Assembly: GCA_030536165.1 (NCBI GenBank)
Contig: JAUNQM010000006.1
Location: 1-11,980 of the forward strand
Source: Prevotellaceae bacterium
Lineage (GTDB): Bacteria; Bacteroidota; Bacteroidia; Bacteroidales; Bacteroidaceae
Length of the DNA: 11,980 nucleotides
Direction: 5' to 3'
Positions 4,732 to 11,979 of the stretch are shown piece by piece. The translations under genes and the position numbers were made by a program. The notes under the pieces were generated by a model. That model was given only the letters and a program-made list of their open reading frames with translations, was not told where the DNA came from and searched no databases. The first letter of the stretch is position 1; each line of letters starts with the position of its first letter.

Positions 4732-6174
4732 ATGAGAATTTTTGGAAGCAAAATCCTTCTCTGTGCAGCCACAACGATGTTGCTTACTGCTTGTTTCAGC
4801 AGTAAGAACGTGACTTCGACTGGCGGAGAAGTGACAGGTGCAAGCGGCGCCTCTTTCTCAGAACCAGCTCCTTTCGGCATGGTAAGAATAGACCGAGGCT
4901 CGCTTAAAATGGGTATCGAAAAGAAAGATTCGCTCTGGGGACGCGAGACCCCTGTAAGGGAAATCTCTGTCGATGGGTTCTGGATGGATGAGACTGAGGT
5001 CACAAACTCTGAGTACAGACAGTTTGTGAACTGGGTGCGCGACTCTATTATCCGCGAAAGACTCGCCGACCCTGCATTCGGTGGCGACGAGACTTACAAG
5101 ATTGAAGAGGACAAAGAGGGTAACCCTATCACTCCATACCTCAACTGGAAGAAGCCTATTCCAAGAAAGCCAAACGAAGACCAGTTGCGTGCTATCGAAA
5201 GTATGTACGTGACAAATCCTGTAACTGGCGAAAGGCTTCTTGATGCAAGCCAGATGAACTACCGCTATGAGATATACGACTATACAGCGGCTGCCCTGAG
5301 AAAGAACCGCATCAACCCAGCTGAAAGAAACCTCAACACCGACATCGAAGTGAATCCTGACGAGCAAGTTATGATTTCAAAGGACACAGCTTACGTTGAC
5401 GACGAGGGTCGTATTGTTCGCGAGACTATCAACCGTCCGCTTTCTGGCCCGTGGGACTTCCTCAACACTTACATCGTGAATATTTACCCTGACACAACTT
5501 GCTGGGTAAACGACTTCCCTAATGCCATCACTGAAACTTATATGCGTCAGTATTTCTCTAACGCTATATATAATGACTACCCTGTAGTAGGCGTCACATG
5601 GGAACAGGCAAATGCCTTCTGCGCTTGGCGTACCGACTATCTGCTCAAAGGTCTTGGCGGTGCTGCGAAGTTCGTTCAGCGCTATCGTCTGCCTTCTGAA
5701 GCTGAATGGGAGTTTGCTGCTCGCGGAAAGCAGGGCACGGAATTCCCTTGGGACGACAAGAATGTTCGCGACGGACGCGGATGCTATTTTGCAAATTTCA
5801 AGCCTGATAAGGGTGACTACACACAGGACGGCAACCTCATCACAAGCCGTGTAGGAAACTACTCAGCCAACTCAAACGGATTGTTCGACATGGCTGGTAA
5901 CGTGGCTGAATGGACAAGTACCGTATATACCGAAGCAGGCATCAACGCCATGAACGACATCAACCCTCAGCTCGAATACAATGCAGCAAAGGAAGACCCT
6001 TACCGTCTTAAGGTCAAGAGTGTAAGAGGTGGTTCTTGGAAAGACCCTGAGTCATACATCCGCAGCGCATGGCGTAGCTACGAATACCAAAACCAACCAC
6101 GTTCTTACATAGGATTCCGCTGCGTGAGAAGCTTAGCAAGTACAACAAGTAAAAAACAGAAAGGAAAGAAATAA
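4732..6174 (+). CDS. porK: T9SS ring lipoprotein PorK (GldK), SUMF1/FGE-like fold
   Basis: The 480-aa protein starts with a lipoprotein signal peptide ending in LLTAC, so C21 is lipidated. A formylglycine-generating-enzyme-like (SUMF1) domain follows from about residue 47: MVRIDRGSLKMG (50-61), DETEVTNSEYRQFVN (86-100), then a long insertion to about residue 280. The domain resumes with YPVVGVTWEQANAFCAW, LPSEAEWEFAARG, LFDMAGNVAEW and VRGGSWKD, and ends in IGFRCVRS. The paired catalytic cysteines of true FGE enzymes are absent (SYIRSAWRSYEY at that place), so it is structural rather than enzymatic. PorK and PorN form the large ring attached to the inner face of the outer membrane that contacts PorM. 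Its stop overlaps the porL start by one base (TAATG), indicating translational coupling. Confidence 0.95.
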   Translation: MRIFGSKILLCAATTMLLTACFSSKNVTSTGGEVTGASGASFSEPAPFGMVRIDRGSLKMGIEKKDSLWGRETPVREISVDGFWMDETEVTNSEYRQFVNWVRDSIIRERLADPAFGGDETYKIEEDKEGNPITPYLNWKKPIPRKPNEDQLRAIESMYVTNPVTGERLLDASQMNYRYEIYDYTAAALRKNRINPAERNLNTDIEVNPDEQVMISKDTAYVDDEGRIVRETINRPLSGPWDFLNTYIVNIYPDTTCWVNDFPNAITETYMRQYFSNAIYNDYPVVGVTWEQANAFCAWRTDYLLKGLGGAAKFVQRYRLPSEAEWEFAARGKQGTEFPWDDKNVRDGRGCYFANFKPDKGDYTQDGNLITSRVGNYSANSNGLFDMAGNVAEWTSTVYTEAGINAMNDINPQLEYNAAKEDPYRLKVKSVRGGSWKDPESYIRSAWRSYEYQNQPRSYIGFRCVRSLASTTSKKQKGKK

Positions 6175-7022
6175 TGAGTAACTATAGTAAATATAATTTC
6201 GTATATAAGATGCAGAGATGGATGGACAGCGTTGCTGGCCAGACTTTCCTGAACTATGCTTATAGCTGGGGTGCATCAATCGTTATCCTCGGTACATTGT
6301 TTAAGCTGACTCACCTCCCATTGGCAGACGTCATGCTCTTCCTCGGTATGGGTACCGAAGTGTTCGTGTTCTTTATCTCTGCATTCGACCGTCCGTTCGA
6401 CAAGACTGCCGAAGGTCAGGAACTCATGACAAGCTCTGCTATTAAACTTGCAAAGCAGAATGAGGGCGAAGAGGTAATAGAAGAAGTAGAGGCAGCTGGA
6501 GTTGCTTCTGCAGCCGTAGGTGGTCCGCAGATTATTGTTGCAGGCGGAGGTGGTACTCCTTCTGGCGACATCACTATCAACGGCGGTACAGGTGGAACGG
6601 TAAATGTGGAAGGCAATATGCCTGCACCTACCCCAGAGCAATTGGCAGAACTTGCAAACCCTCTCTGGCTGCAGCAACAGCAAGAGAAAACTCCAGAAAT
6701 GGAAGAGGCACAGAAGGACTACGTCGATGTGCTCAAGAAACTCACCGAAATGCTCAACAAGGTGTGCGAGCAGAGCGAACGCCTCACTACAGACTCCCAG
6801 GAGATGGAAAACCTCAACCGCACGCTCACTGCTATCTGCAAGATTTACGAAATGCAGCTTAAGAGCACAAGCTCTCAGGTGGCAACTATCGACCAGATTA
6901 ACGAGCAGACTCGCAAGATGGCAAGCCAGATTGAACAACTCAACACAATTTATACACGCATGATTGAAGCGATGACCGTTAACATGAAGGTTGCCGCTCC
7001 TGGTGTGAACTTAGATAAATAA
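6174..7022 (+). CDS. porL: T9SS motor protein PorL (GldL)
   Basis: The 282-aa inner-membrane protein has two transmembrane helices near the N-terminus (about 27-44 and 50-71). The second, LGMGTEVFVFFISAF, carries E62, which corresponds to the essential proton-pathway glutamate of GldL/PorL. GldL (five copies) surrounds GldM (two copies) and turns proton flow into rotation. The cytoplasmic part contains a glycine-rich low-complexity linker (about 116-148), then a long helical region (about 155-270) rich in Q, E and L that is probably coiled coil. The linker looks like an expansion compared with compact homologues such as Flavobacterium GldL, but this was not aligned. The ATG at 6174 overlaps the porK stop by one base. 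Confidence 0.93.
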   Translation: MSNYSKYNFVYKMQRWMDSVAGQTFLNYAYSWGASIVILGTLFKLTHLPLADVMLFLGMGTEVFVFFISAFDRPFDKTAEGQELMTSSAIKLAKQNEGEEVIEEVEAAGVASAAVGGPQIIVAGGGGTPSGDITINGGTGGTVNVEGNMPAPTPEQLAELANPLWLQQQQEKTPEMEEAQKDYVDVLKKLTEMLNKVCEQSERLTTDSQEMENLNRTLTAICKIYEMQLKSTSSQVATIDQINEQTRKMASQIEQLNTIYTRMIEAMTVNMKVAAPGVNLDK

Positions 7023-7027
7023 CATTT

Positions 7028-7113
7028 GGTAATAGGTTTTAGGAGTTAAGACATTTGCTTTGTCTCCGAAAATTCGAAAAATCGAAACATCGAAGAACCT
7101 AAAACCTCCGACC
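7028..7113 (+). repeat. Inverted repeat enclosing TCGAAACA units, porL-porM spacer
   Basis: AGGTTTTAGG (7034-7043) and CCTAAAACCT (7098-7107) are perfect 10-bp inverted arms, extended by GGT (7028-7030) with ACC (7111-7113) across a 3x3 internal loop. The enclosed 54 bp contain four 8-bp units at 7066-7097 (CCGAAAAT, TCGAAAAA, TCGAAACA, TCGAAGAA). The right arm and the following ACCAACAACCA also occur in the spacer after porN (9947-9964). Confidence 0.75.
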
Positions 7114-7131
7114 AACAACCATAACACAACA

Positions 7132-8706
7132 ATGGCAATAAAGAAAAGACCTGTAAGCCCTCGCCAAAAGATGATCAACCTGATGTATGTCGTCTTGATG
7201 GCCATGCTCGCGTTGAACATCTCAACGGAGGTGCTGGATGGTTTTACTATCGTAGAAGAAGGTCTGACACGTACGACCAAGAGCTCTACCCTACGCAACG
7301 AAGCTATATATAATGAGTTCAGCCTTGAGGCAAAGAAAGACCCTAAGGTTAGACATAACTTCAAGTTTGCCACAGAACTTAAAGGCAGGAGCGACTCATT
7401 ATATAATTATGTAGATAAACTGAAGTGGGACATCCTTCGCGAAGCCGACGGTGACGATGCCGACATGAACAACATCGTCAACAAGGACAACCTTGAGTCA
7501 GCATCCCACATCATGCTCGCGCCAACATCTGGACAGGGACAGAAACTCTATGATGCTGTCAATGGCTACAAAGACCGCATCTTGTCAATGATTAGCAAGG
7601 AAGACGTCAGAAAGATTGTACGCGAAAACCTCAGCACCGACATTCCAAAGTCGATGAAGAAATTAGGTAAGAACTGGCAGGAATGTTTGTTCGAGAGCAT
7701 GCCTGTTGCAGCAGCAATAACACTGCTTACAAAGTTGCAGAGCGACATACGCTACGTTGAAGGCGAAACACTCCACTGCCTTGCCGAGGAAGTCGGTATC
7801 GTTATACCTGATGCTGCACCGACAGTGGCAATGGTAAACAACTTCACGGCTTTCGTCATACCTAACGCCCAGACCGTTACACGCGGAAGCAAGTTCTCTG
7901 CAAAGATTGTCATGGCAGCTATCGACAGCACGCAACAACCTAAGATATTCGTAGGTGGCACTCAACTGAGGAATAACACTTACGAGCGCGTATGCACATC
8001 ATCAGGCGACTTCACCCTCTCTGGTTTCATTGAGATGCTTAGCGAGGACGGACAGCCAATACGTCGTAACTTCACACAGAAATACACCGTTGTTGACCCA
8101 ACAGCCACAGTTTCTGCCGACCTTATGAACGTGCTCTACGCTGGTTACGACAACCCTATGAGTGTCAGTGTTCCTGGTGTTCCACTCAACAATGTCAGCA
8201 TGACAATGTCTGGCGGTTCGCTCTCGGCAAAGGGACAGGGTAAATATGTTGCGCGACCTGCAAAGCCAGGCTCACAAGTCACCTTCACCGTAACTGCCAA
8301 CATGAATGGTACATCACAGCAGATGGGACAGTTCACGTTCCAAGTACGTAAGTTGCCTGACCCAACAGCATACATCGACCTACCATCAGGCGACGGAACC
8401 GACCGCTTCAAGGGTGGCTCTCTGTCAAAGGCTCAGTTGATGGGTGTTAATGGCATCGGTGCAGCTATCGACGACGGACTGCTCAACATTCCGTTCAAAG
8501 TGTTAAGCTTCGAGGCTGTATTCTTCGACCAGATGGGTAACGCTATACCTCAGAGGTCTGAAGGTGCATCATTCTCTGAAAAGCAAAAGAGTCTGTTCCG
8601 TTCACTCTCACGCGGCAAGCGATTCTACATTTCAAGAGTCGTAGCCATAGGTCCTGACGGAATACAACGCACACTGCCACAGGCAATGGAAATCATAGTT
8701 AAATAA
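7132..8706 (+). CDS. porM: T9SS motor and periplasmic shaft protein PorM (GldM)
   Basis: The protein is 524 aa from the ATG at 7132. The in-frame TTG at 7060 would add 24 residues encoded by spacer repeats (7066-7113) and is rejected. MAIKKRPVSPRQKMINLMYV is a typical GldM start, and one transmembrane helix spans about residues 15-33. A helical periplasmic region follows (to about 200). Three beta-rich domains come next, including LMNVLYAGYDNPMSVSVPGV, a signature of the GldM C-terminal domains, and a conserved end region with FKVLSFEAVFFDQMG. Two PorM copies sit inside the PorL pentamer and extend across the periplasm to the PorK/PorN ring, transmitting motor torque. It follows porL by 109 bp, an unusually wide gap for this operon, filled with repeats that can form a stem. 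Confidence 0.95.
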   Translation: MAIKKRPVSPRQKMINLMYVVLMAMLALNISTEVLDGFTIVEEGLTRTTKSSTLRNEAIYNEFSLEAKKDPKVRHNFKFATELKGRSDSLYNYVDKLKWDILREADGDDADMNNIVNKDNLESASHIMLAPTSGQGQKLYDAVNGYKDRILSMISKEDVRKIVRENLSTDIPKSMKKLGKNWQECLFESMPVAAAITLLTKLQSDIRYVEGETLHCLAEEVGIVIPDAAPTVAMVNNFTAFVIPNAQTVTRGSKFSAKIVMAAIDSTQQPKIFVGGTQLRNNTYERVCTSSGDFTLSGFIEMLSEDGQPIRRNFTQKYTVVDPTATVSADLMNVLYAGYDNPMSVSVPGVPLNNVSMTMSGGSLSAKGQGKYVARPAKPGSQVTFTVTANMNGTSQQMGQFTFQVRKLPDPTAYIDLPSGDGTDRFKGGSLSKAQLMGVNGIGAAIDDGLLNIPFKVLSFEAVFFDQMGNAIPQRSEGASFSEKQKSLFRSLSRGKRFYISRVVAIGPDGIQRTLPQAMEIIVK

Positions 8707-8724
8707 CAAGAGTTCAAGATACCT

Positions 8725-8747
8725 GTTATATAGAACAACTATAAAAC
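8725..8747 (+). other. Small A/T-rich hairpin, porM-porN spacer
   Basis: GTTATATAG (8725-8733) and CTATAAAAC (8739-8747) can pair with one mismatch around a 5-nt loop. It is weak and A/T rich. I see no promoter box in this 67-bp spacer, so porN is probably transcribed with porM. Confidence 0.3.
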
Positions 8748-8773
8748 ATAGTGAATCAACCAACAATCGAAAT

Positions 8774-9856
8774 ATGAAAAAGTTAATTGTTTTAGCATTA
8801 GTTCTCATGTCAGTCGGTGGAGGCTACGCACAATCATCAAAGACCGTAGCAAAGAAGGTAGCAGCAAAAGCCACAGCGACTAAAACAACGGCAGCAAAGA
8901 AGACTACACAAAAGTCTTCATCGTTGGTAACAGAACGCCAGAAGTTGCAGTTCCCTACATCACTTGCCATGCCTGAGGATGTAGTATGGCGTAGAGACAT
9001 CTACCGCGAACTCGACCTGAAGCAGGCAGAGAACTCACCAATGTACTACCCTGTTGAGCCTAACGGAAAGCAGATGAACCTCTTTACGTTCATCTTCCGC
9101 CTTGCCATAACCAACAACCTGCCAATCTACCAGTATCGCTTAGACGGTAATGAGTCATTTGCAGCAGCCGACAAGGTTAACGTAAAGGAAATGCTCGACA
9201 ACTATAGCATCTTCTATGAGGAGAAAAACGGCAAGATTACCGTTGACAACAGCGACATACCTTCAGCTGAAGTATTGAGCTATTATATTAAGGAGTCGTC
9301 ATACTACGACCAGAACACTTCGACGTTTGCAACAAAGGTATTGGCAATCTGCCCTATCTGGCATCGTTCCGACGAGTTTGGCACAGGCTCAATGAACTAC
9401 CCTCTCTTCTGGGTTCAGTACTCTGACCTCGAGCCGTTCCTCAACCGTCTGACAATGATGACCTCCGACTACAACAATGCAGCCGTGATGAGTGCTTCCG
9501 ACTACTTCACTGTTCACAAGTACAACGGAAAGATCTACAAGACCAACAACATGCTCGGTCGCACCCTCTCGCAGTATTGCCCTAACGACACAGCAATGCG
9601 CAAGGAGCAGGCACGCATCGAAGCAGAACTCGCTGCTTTCGAGAAGACTATCTATGGTGACACAGAGAAACGCGACTCGTTAGACAGCATTGCTAACGCC
9701 AGCGTCAAGAAGGCAAAGAAGGTAAAGGCTGCCGACAATAAGACTCGCCGCAGCACATCGTCTTCATCAACGGTCACAAAGAAGACCAAGACCAAGTCAG
9801 CATCGTCGTCAGCATCATCAGGCTCAAAGATATCCGTCCGCAGGGAAAGACACTAA
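8774..9856 (+). CDS. porN: T9SS periplasmic ring protein PorN (GldN)
   Basis: The 360-aa protein has a signal peptide (MKKLIVLALVLMSVGGGYA, cleavage near residue 19). A basic Ala/Lys/Thr low-complexity stretch follows (about 22-50), then the GldN domain (about 58-300). Typical segments are EDVVWRRDIYRELDL, NSPMYYPVEPNGKQMNLFTF, FATKVLAICPIW and FWVQYSDLEPFLNRL. PorN binds PorK to form the periplasmic ring under the outer membrane and contacts PorM. The C-terminal tail (about 305-360) is a disordered Lys/Ser/Thr-rich segment dominated by KK, TKT and SSS runs, not part of the folded domain. Low complexity at both ends is notable. It is the last of the five core genes, followed by a 169-bp repeat-rich spacer. 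Confidence 0.93.
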   Translation: MKKLIVLALVLMSVGGGYAQSSKTVAKKVAAKATATKTTAAKKTTQKSSSLVTERQKLQFPTSLAMPEDVVWRRDIYRELDLKQAENSPMYYPVEPNGKQMNLFTFIFRLAITNNLPIYQYRLDGNESFAAADKVNVKEMLDNYSIFYEEKNGKITVDNSDIPSAEVLSYYIKESSYYDQNTSTFATKVLAICPIWHRSDEFGTGSMNYPLFWVQYSDLEPFLNRLTMMTSDYNNAAVMSASDYFTVHKYNGKIYKTNNMLGRTLSQYCPNDTAMRKEQARIEAELAAFEKTIYGDTEKRDSLDSIANASVKKAKKVKAADNKTRRSTSSSSTVTKKTKTKSASSSASSGSKISVRRERH

Positions 9857-9858
9857 TT

Positions 9859-9895
9859 CCATGTACCATGTACAATTTACAATGTACAATTATGG
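9859..9895. repeat. TGTACAAT-type repeat after porN
   Basis: The stretch is made of overlapping copies of CATGTAC, TACAATTTACAA and TGTACAAT, with CCAT at the left and ATGG at the right end. Related sequence TTTACGATTTACAATTAAT lies at 11940-11958 upstream of menA. It appears to be spacer repeat sequence with no coding content. Confidence 0.6.
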
Positions 9896-9905
9896 ACAGA
9901 TAGAT

Positions 9906-9970
9906 TGGTTGATGGTTGTCGGTTGTGGGTTTTCGGTTTAACCTATAACCTAAAACCAACAACCAAAACC
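9906..9970 (+). repeat. Long imperfect inverted repeat after porN (GGTT/AACC arms)
   Basis: The left arm (about 9908-9939) consists of GGTT units such as GGTTGATGGTTGTCGGTTG. The right arm (about 9941-9970) consists of AACC units such as AACCTATAACCTAAAACC. Aligned by eye, about 25 of 32 positions can pair around a 1-2 nt loop. It lies between porN and the beta-barrel gene and could reduce read-through or stabilise the 3' end of the T9SS transcript. No U-run follows. Confidence 0.6.
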
Positions 9971-10025
9971 TTCGTAATTGTTCGTGAGAAAACGACTTGG
10001 AAACACGAAACTTTGCCTATCGTAT

Positions 10026-10625
10026 ATGAAACGTCTTATACTCATAATCACATGCTTTGCCCTGACACTTATCGTGCCAGCGCAAAGCATGTTTAAGTTT
10101 GGAGTACGCGGCGGACTCAACCTCACCCAGATGAACTTCTCCGAGAATCCTTTCAGCAAAGACAACCAAGCAGGATTCTTTGTAGGGCCAACATTGCTTA
10201 TCAATATTCCAGCCTCAGGCATTGGCTTCGACATCTCAGCCATATACGACCAGCGAGGAGGTGATGTTTACGACAAATCACTCACGCAGAAGTCCATCGC
10301 CATACCCGTAAACATCCGTTTCGGGCTGAACCTCTTTGGACCTCTGGGCATATTCGTCAAAGGAGGACCGCAGTTTGCATTCAATGTCGGCGACAAAGAG
10401 TTTGACTGGCTTGACGGCAGCCAATATCAAGTAGCAGAGTCAAACCTCACACTAAACGTAGGCGGAGGATTCCTCATAATGAAGCGCTTTGAAATCTTCG
10501 GGAACTACAGCATATCATGCGGCAGGACAGGCGACGGCACTTGGCGAAATATCCTCACCGGCGAAGAAGAGACATTCCGCCAAGACAACAAAGGCTGGCA
10601 GCTAGGTGCCACATGGTATTTCTAA
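10026..10625 (+). CDS. Outer-membrane beta-barrel protein (OMP_b-brl_2 / PorT-like family)
   Basis: The protein is 199 aa from the ATG at 10026. The longer reading from TTG at 9978 would add 16 residues before an already complete signal peptide and is rejected. The signal peptide is MKRLILIITCFALTLIVPA, with cleavage near residue 19. The mature part begins FKFGVRGGLNLTQMNFS, typical of small eight-stranded barrels of the Bacteroidetes OMP_b-brl_2 family, to which the T9SS protein PorT also belongs. Alternating strands continue (GIGFDISAIYDQRG, SIAIPVNIRFGL, LTLNVGGGF), and the chain ends in LGATWYF with a terminal phenylalanine as expected for barrel insertion. It lies 169 bp after porN on the same strand. 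Identity with PorT itself is not supported by length or context alone. It is followed after 13 bp by a small membrane protein gene. Confidence 0.85.
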   Translation: MKRLILIITCFALTLIVPAQSMFKFGVRGGLNLTQMNFSENPFSKDNQAGFFVGPTLLINIPASGIGFDISAIYDQRGGDVYDKSLTQKSIAIPVNIRFGLNLFGPLGIFVKGGPQFAFNVGDKEFDWLDGSQYQVAESNLTLNVGGGFLIMKRFEIFGNYSISCGRTGDGTWRNILTGEEETFRQDNKGWQLGATWYF

Positions 10626-10638
10626 AAGCCACACACCC

Positions 10639-10848
10639 ATGAAACACTACCTCTCCCCTATTATCAAGGCCATAATCCTTGGCATATTACTTTTCCTTTT
10701 CGACCTTATCATAGACAACGTGTATGAACCGATGCATTATGCCTGGACATCAATCATCCTTGCTGTCTTCATAGAATTGTCTCAATATCTTGAAAGCAAA
10801 GGCTGGAACTCTTGGTCGAAAATCATCAGCCTATTCAAAAGGAAGTAA
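10639..10848 (+). CDS. Small membrane protein, 69 aa, unknown function
   Basis: I do not recognise the family. From the ATG at 10639 the product has two likely membrane helices: residues about 7-24 (IIKAIILGILLFLFDLII) and about 33-48 (YAWTSIILAVFIELSQ). A short basic tail (FKRK) follows. The two helices with a short polar turn suggest an inner-membrane hairpin with both ends in the cytoplasm. A GTG at 10606 would start inside the previous gene and add non-hydrophobic residues, so the ATG is preferred. It starts 13 bp after the barrel gene's stop and is likely co-transcribed. The 185-bp gap that follows, up to the end of convergent menA, holds no gene and no clear terminator; it contains a 13-bp direct repeat TTTTCTATATTAT at 10970-10982 and 11014-11026. 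Confidence 0.65.
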   Translation: MKHYLSPIIKAIILGILLFLFDLIIDNVYEPMHYAWTSIILAVFIELSQYLESKGWNSWSKIISLFKRK

Positions 10849-11033
10849 ACGCAGCTTATCCCTACCACCAAGACCTATTCGGCTGGCTATATGGTCTTAT
10901 AACTAACATTAATGCCGATTTGAGGCTACCATTTATCTTCATTAAAAACGTCCGTATTATCAGGGGCAATTTTCTATATTATTCAGGCCAAAAATCTATA
11001 TAAACGATACCTGTTTTCTATATTATGTCGCTG

Positions 11034-11933
11034 TCACACTAACACTCCCACTCCGAAGAATATTGTCATCAAGAATGTGCTGATGACGAGCATCGGGAGC
11101 ATGGGGTCTAAGGCTTTGTCTTGTCGTGTCCAGACTATTTTAAGATGAATGATAAACAGCGGAAGCGTGGCAACGTATATCCAGCTTGTCCATGAAGTGA
11201 ACGTGATAGTCGTGTAAGCAAGCATTAGCAGCCATCCGAGTGTGATAAGGAACGTGTGATACATCCTTGCGCGGTATGCACCAAGACGAATTGCGACGGT
11301 CATACGTGTTCGAGCGTCTGACTTCATATCGCGGATATTGTTCACGTTGAGCACAGCAACGCTGAAGCAACCGATTGCTGCGGCAAGTAACCATATATAT
11401 ATATAGGTAAGGTCGCGCGAGCAAAGATAGTACCCACCACCAGTCGTGGCGAGTCCGAAGAAAATAAACACGGAAACGTCGCCCAGTCCTCTGTATCCGT
11501 ATGGGTTCTTGCCAAGCGTATAGTGCATCGCAGCCCATAGGGCACAGATTCCCAAGATAAAGAATATTATTGATTCCAAGCAAAACAGCGACCCGAAGGA
11601 GAAGTATATCATCAGAGTTCCAAACACGCACGACAATACTGCAAAGATTGTGATAAGCCGTTTCATTTCGGGAATGGTCATCGTGCCGTCTTGCAACGAA
11701 TAGTGCATCCCCTGACGGTCGTCTGTATCGGTTTCATGGAGTGTATCGCCAAGTTCGTTTGACATATTCGTCAGCACCTGAAGGCAGATGGTCGTCAGTA
11801 TCAGCATCGATATTGCCAACCAGTTTTCATATCCGTTGGCAATGGCAACAAAGATGCCGGCAAGTATTCCCGACAATGACAATGGCAGCGTGCGCAGACG
11901 CATTGATGTTATACAAGCTTTTGGTGAAAACAT
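11034..11933 (-). CDS. menA: 1,4-dihydroxy-2-naphthoate polyprenyltransferase MenA
   Basis: This 299-aa polytopic inner-membrane protein belongs to the UbiA superfamily. RLRTLPLSLSGILAG (12-26) is the typical MenA N-terminus. The first metal/diphosphate motif is NELGDTLHETDTDDR (59-73), with N59, D63, D69 and R73 in the N-x3-D-x5-D-x3-R order. The second is NNIRDMKSDARTR (198-210), with D202 and D206. About eight hydrophobic helices surround these motifs. The enzyme joins a polyprenyl chain to 1,4-dihydroxy-2-naphthoate and gives demethylmenaquinone, the membrane step of menaquinone synthesis used in anaerobic respiration. It is convergent with the 69-aa gene and has no neighbouring men gene here. 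A 13-bp AT dinucleotide tract (11393-11405) encodes part of TYIYIW. The start is the ATG at 11933-11931, and I found no TAnnTTTG box in the 47 bp upstream. Confidence 0.92.
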   Translation of the reverse strand: MFSPKACITSMRLRTLPLSLSGILAGIFVAIANGYENWLAISMLILTTICLQVLTNMSNELGDTLHETDTDDRQGMHYSLQDGTMTIPEMKRLITIFAVLSCVFGTLMIYFSFGSLFCLESIIFFILGICALWAAMHYTLGKNPYGYRGLGDVSVFIFFGLATTGGGYYLCSRDLTYIYIWLLAAAIGCFSVAVLNVNNIRDMKSDARTRMTVAIRLGAYRARMYHTFLITLGWLLMLAYTTITFTSWTSWIYVATLPLFIIHLKIVWTRQDKALDPMLPMLVISTFLMTIFFGVGVLV

Positions 11934-11964
11934 TGTTATTTACGATTTACAATTAATCCTTGAA

Positions 11965-11979
11965 CCTGAAACTTGAAAC
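11965..11979 (+). repeat. Dispersed spacer repeat CCTGAAACTTGAAAC, copy upstream of menA
   Basis: This is identical over 15 bp to 3435-3449. It is preceded by TTGAACCTGAA, which resembles a further degenerate unit. It lies at the window edge, so the array may continue. Confidence 0.75.

Noticed and set aside
4732..6174. Catalytic sulfatase-modifying (FGE) enzyme
   Set aside because: The paired active-site cysteines are missing, and the lipobox and T9SS context identify PorK.
6276..6938. 220-aa minus-strand ORF opposite porL
   Set aside because: It is antisense to a clear gene, its composition is Cys/His/Leu-rich as expected of a shadow frame, and it has no domain.
7060..7131. Longer porM start at TTG 7060
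   Set aside because: The added 24 codons come from spacer repeats, and the ATG at 7132 begins a typical GldM N-terminus.
9978..10025. Longer start at TTG 9978 for the beta-barrel protein
   Set aside because: The ATG at 10026 directly begins a complete signal peptide; extra residues would spoil it.
10812..11003. 63-aa plus-strand ORF after the small membrane protein gene
   Set aside because: It overlaps the end of the 69-aa gene, has no recognisable features and no upstream signals.
11393..11405. AT dinucleotide tract in menA as a phase-variation switch
   Set aside because: Only 6.5 units in a housekeeping enzyme; too short to expect frequent slippage, and the frame is intact.
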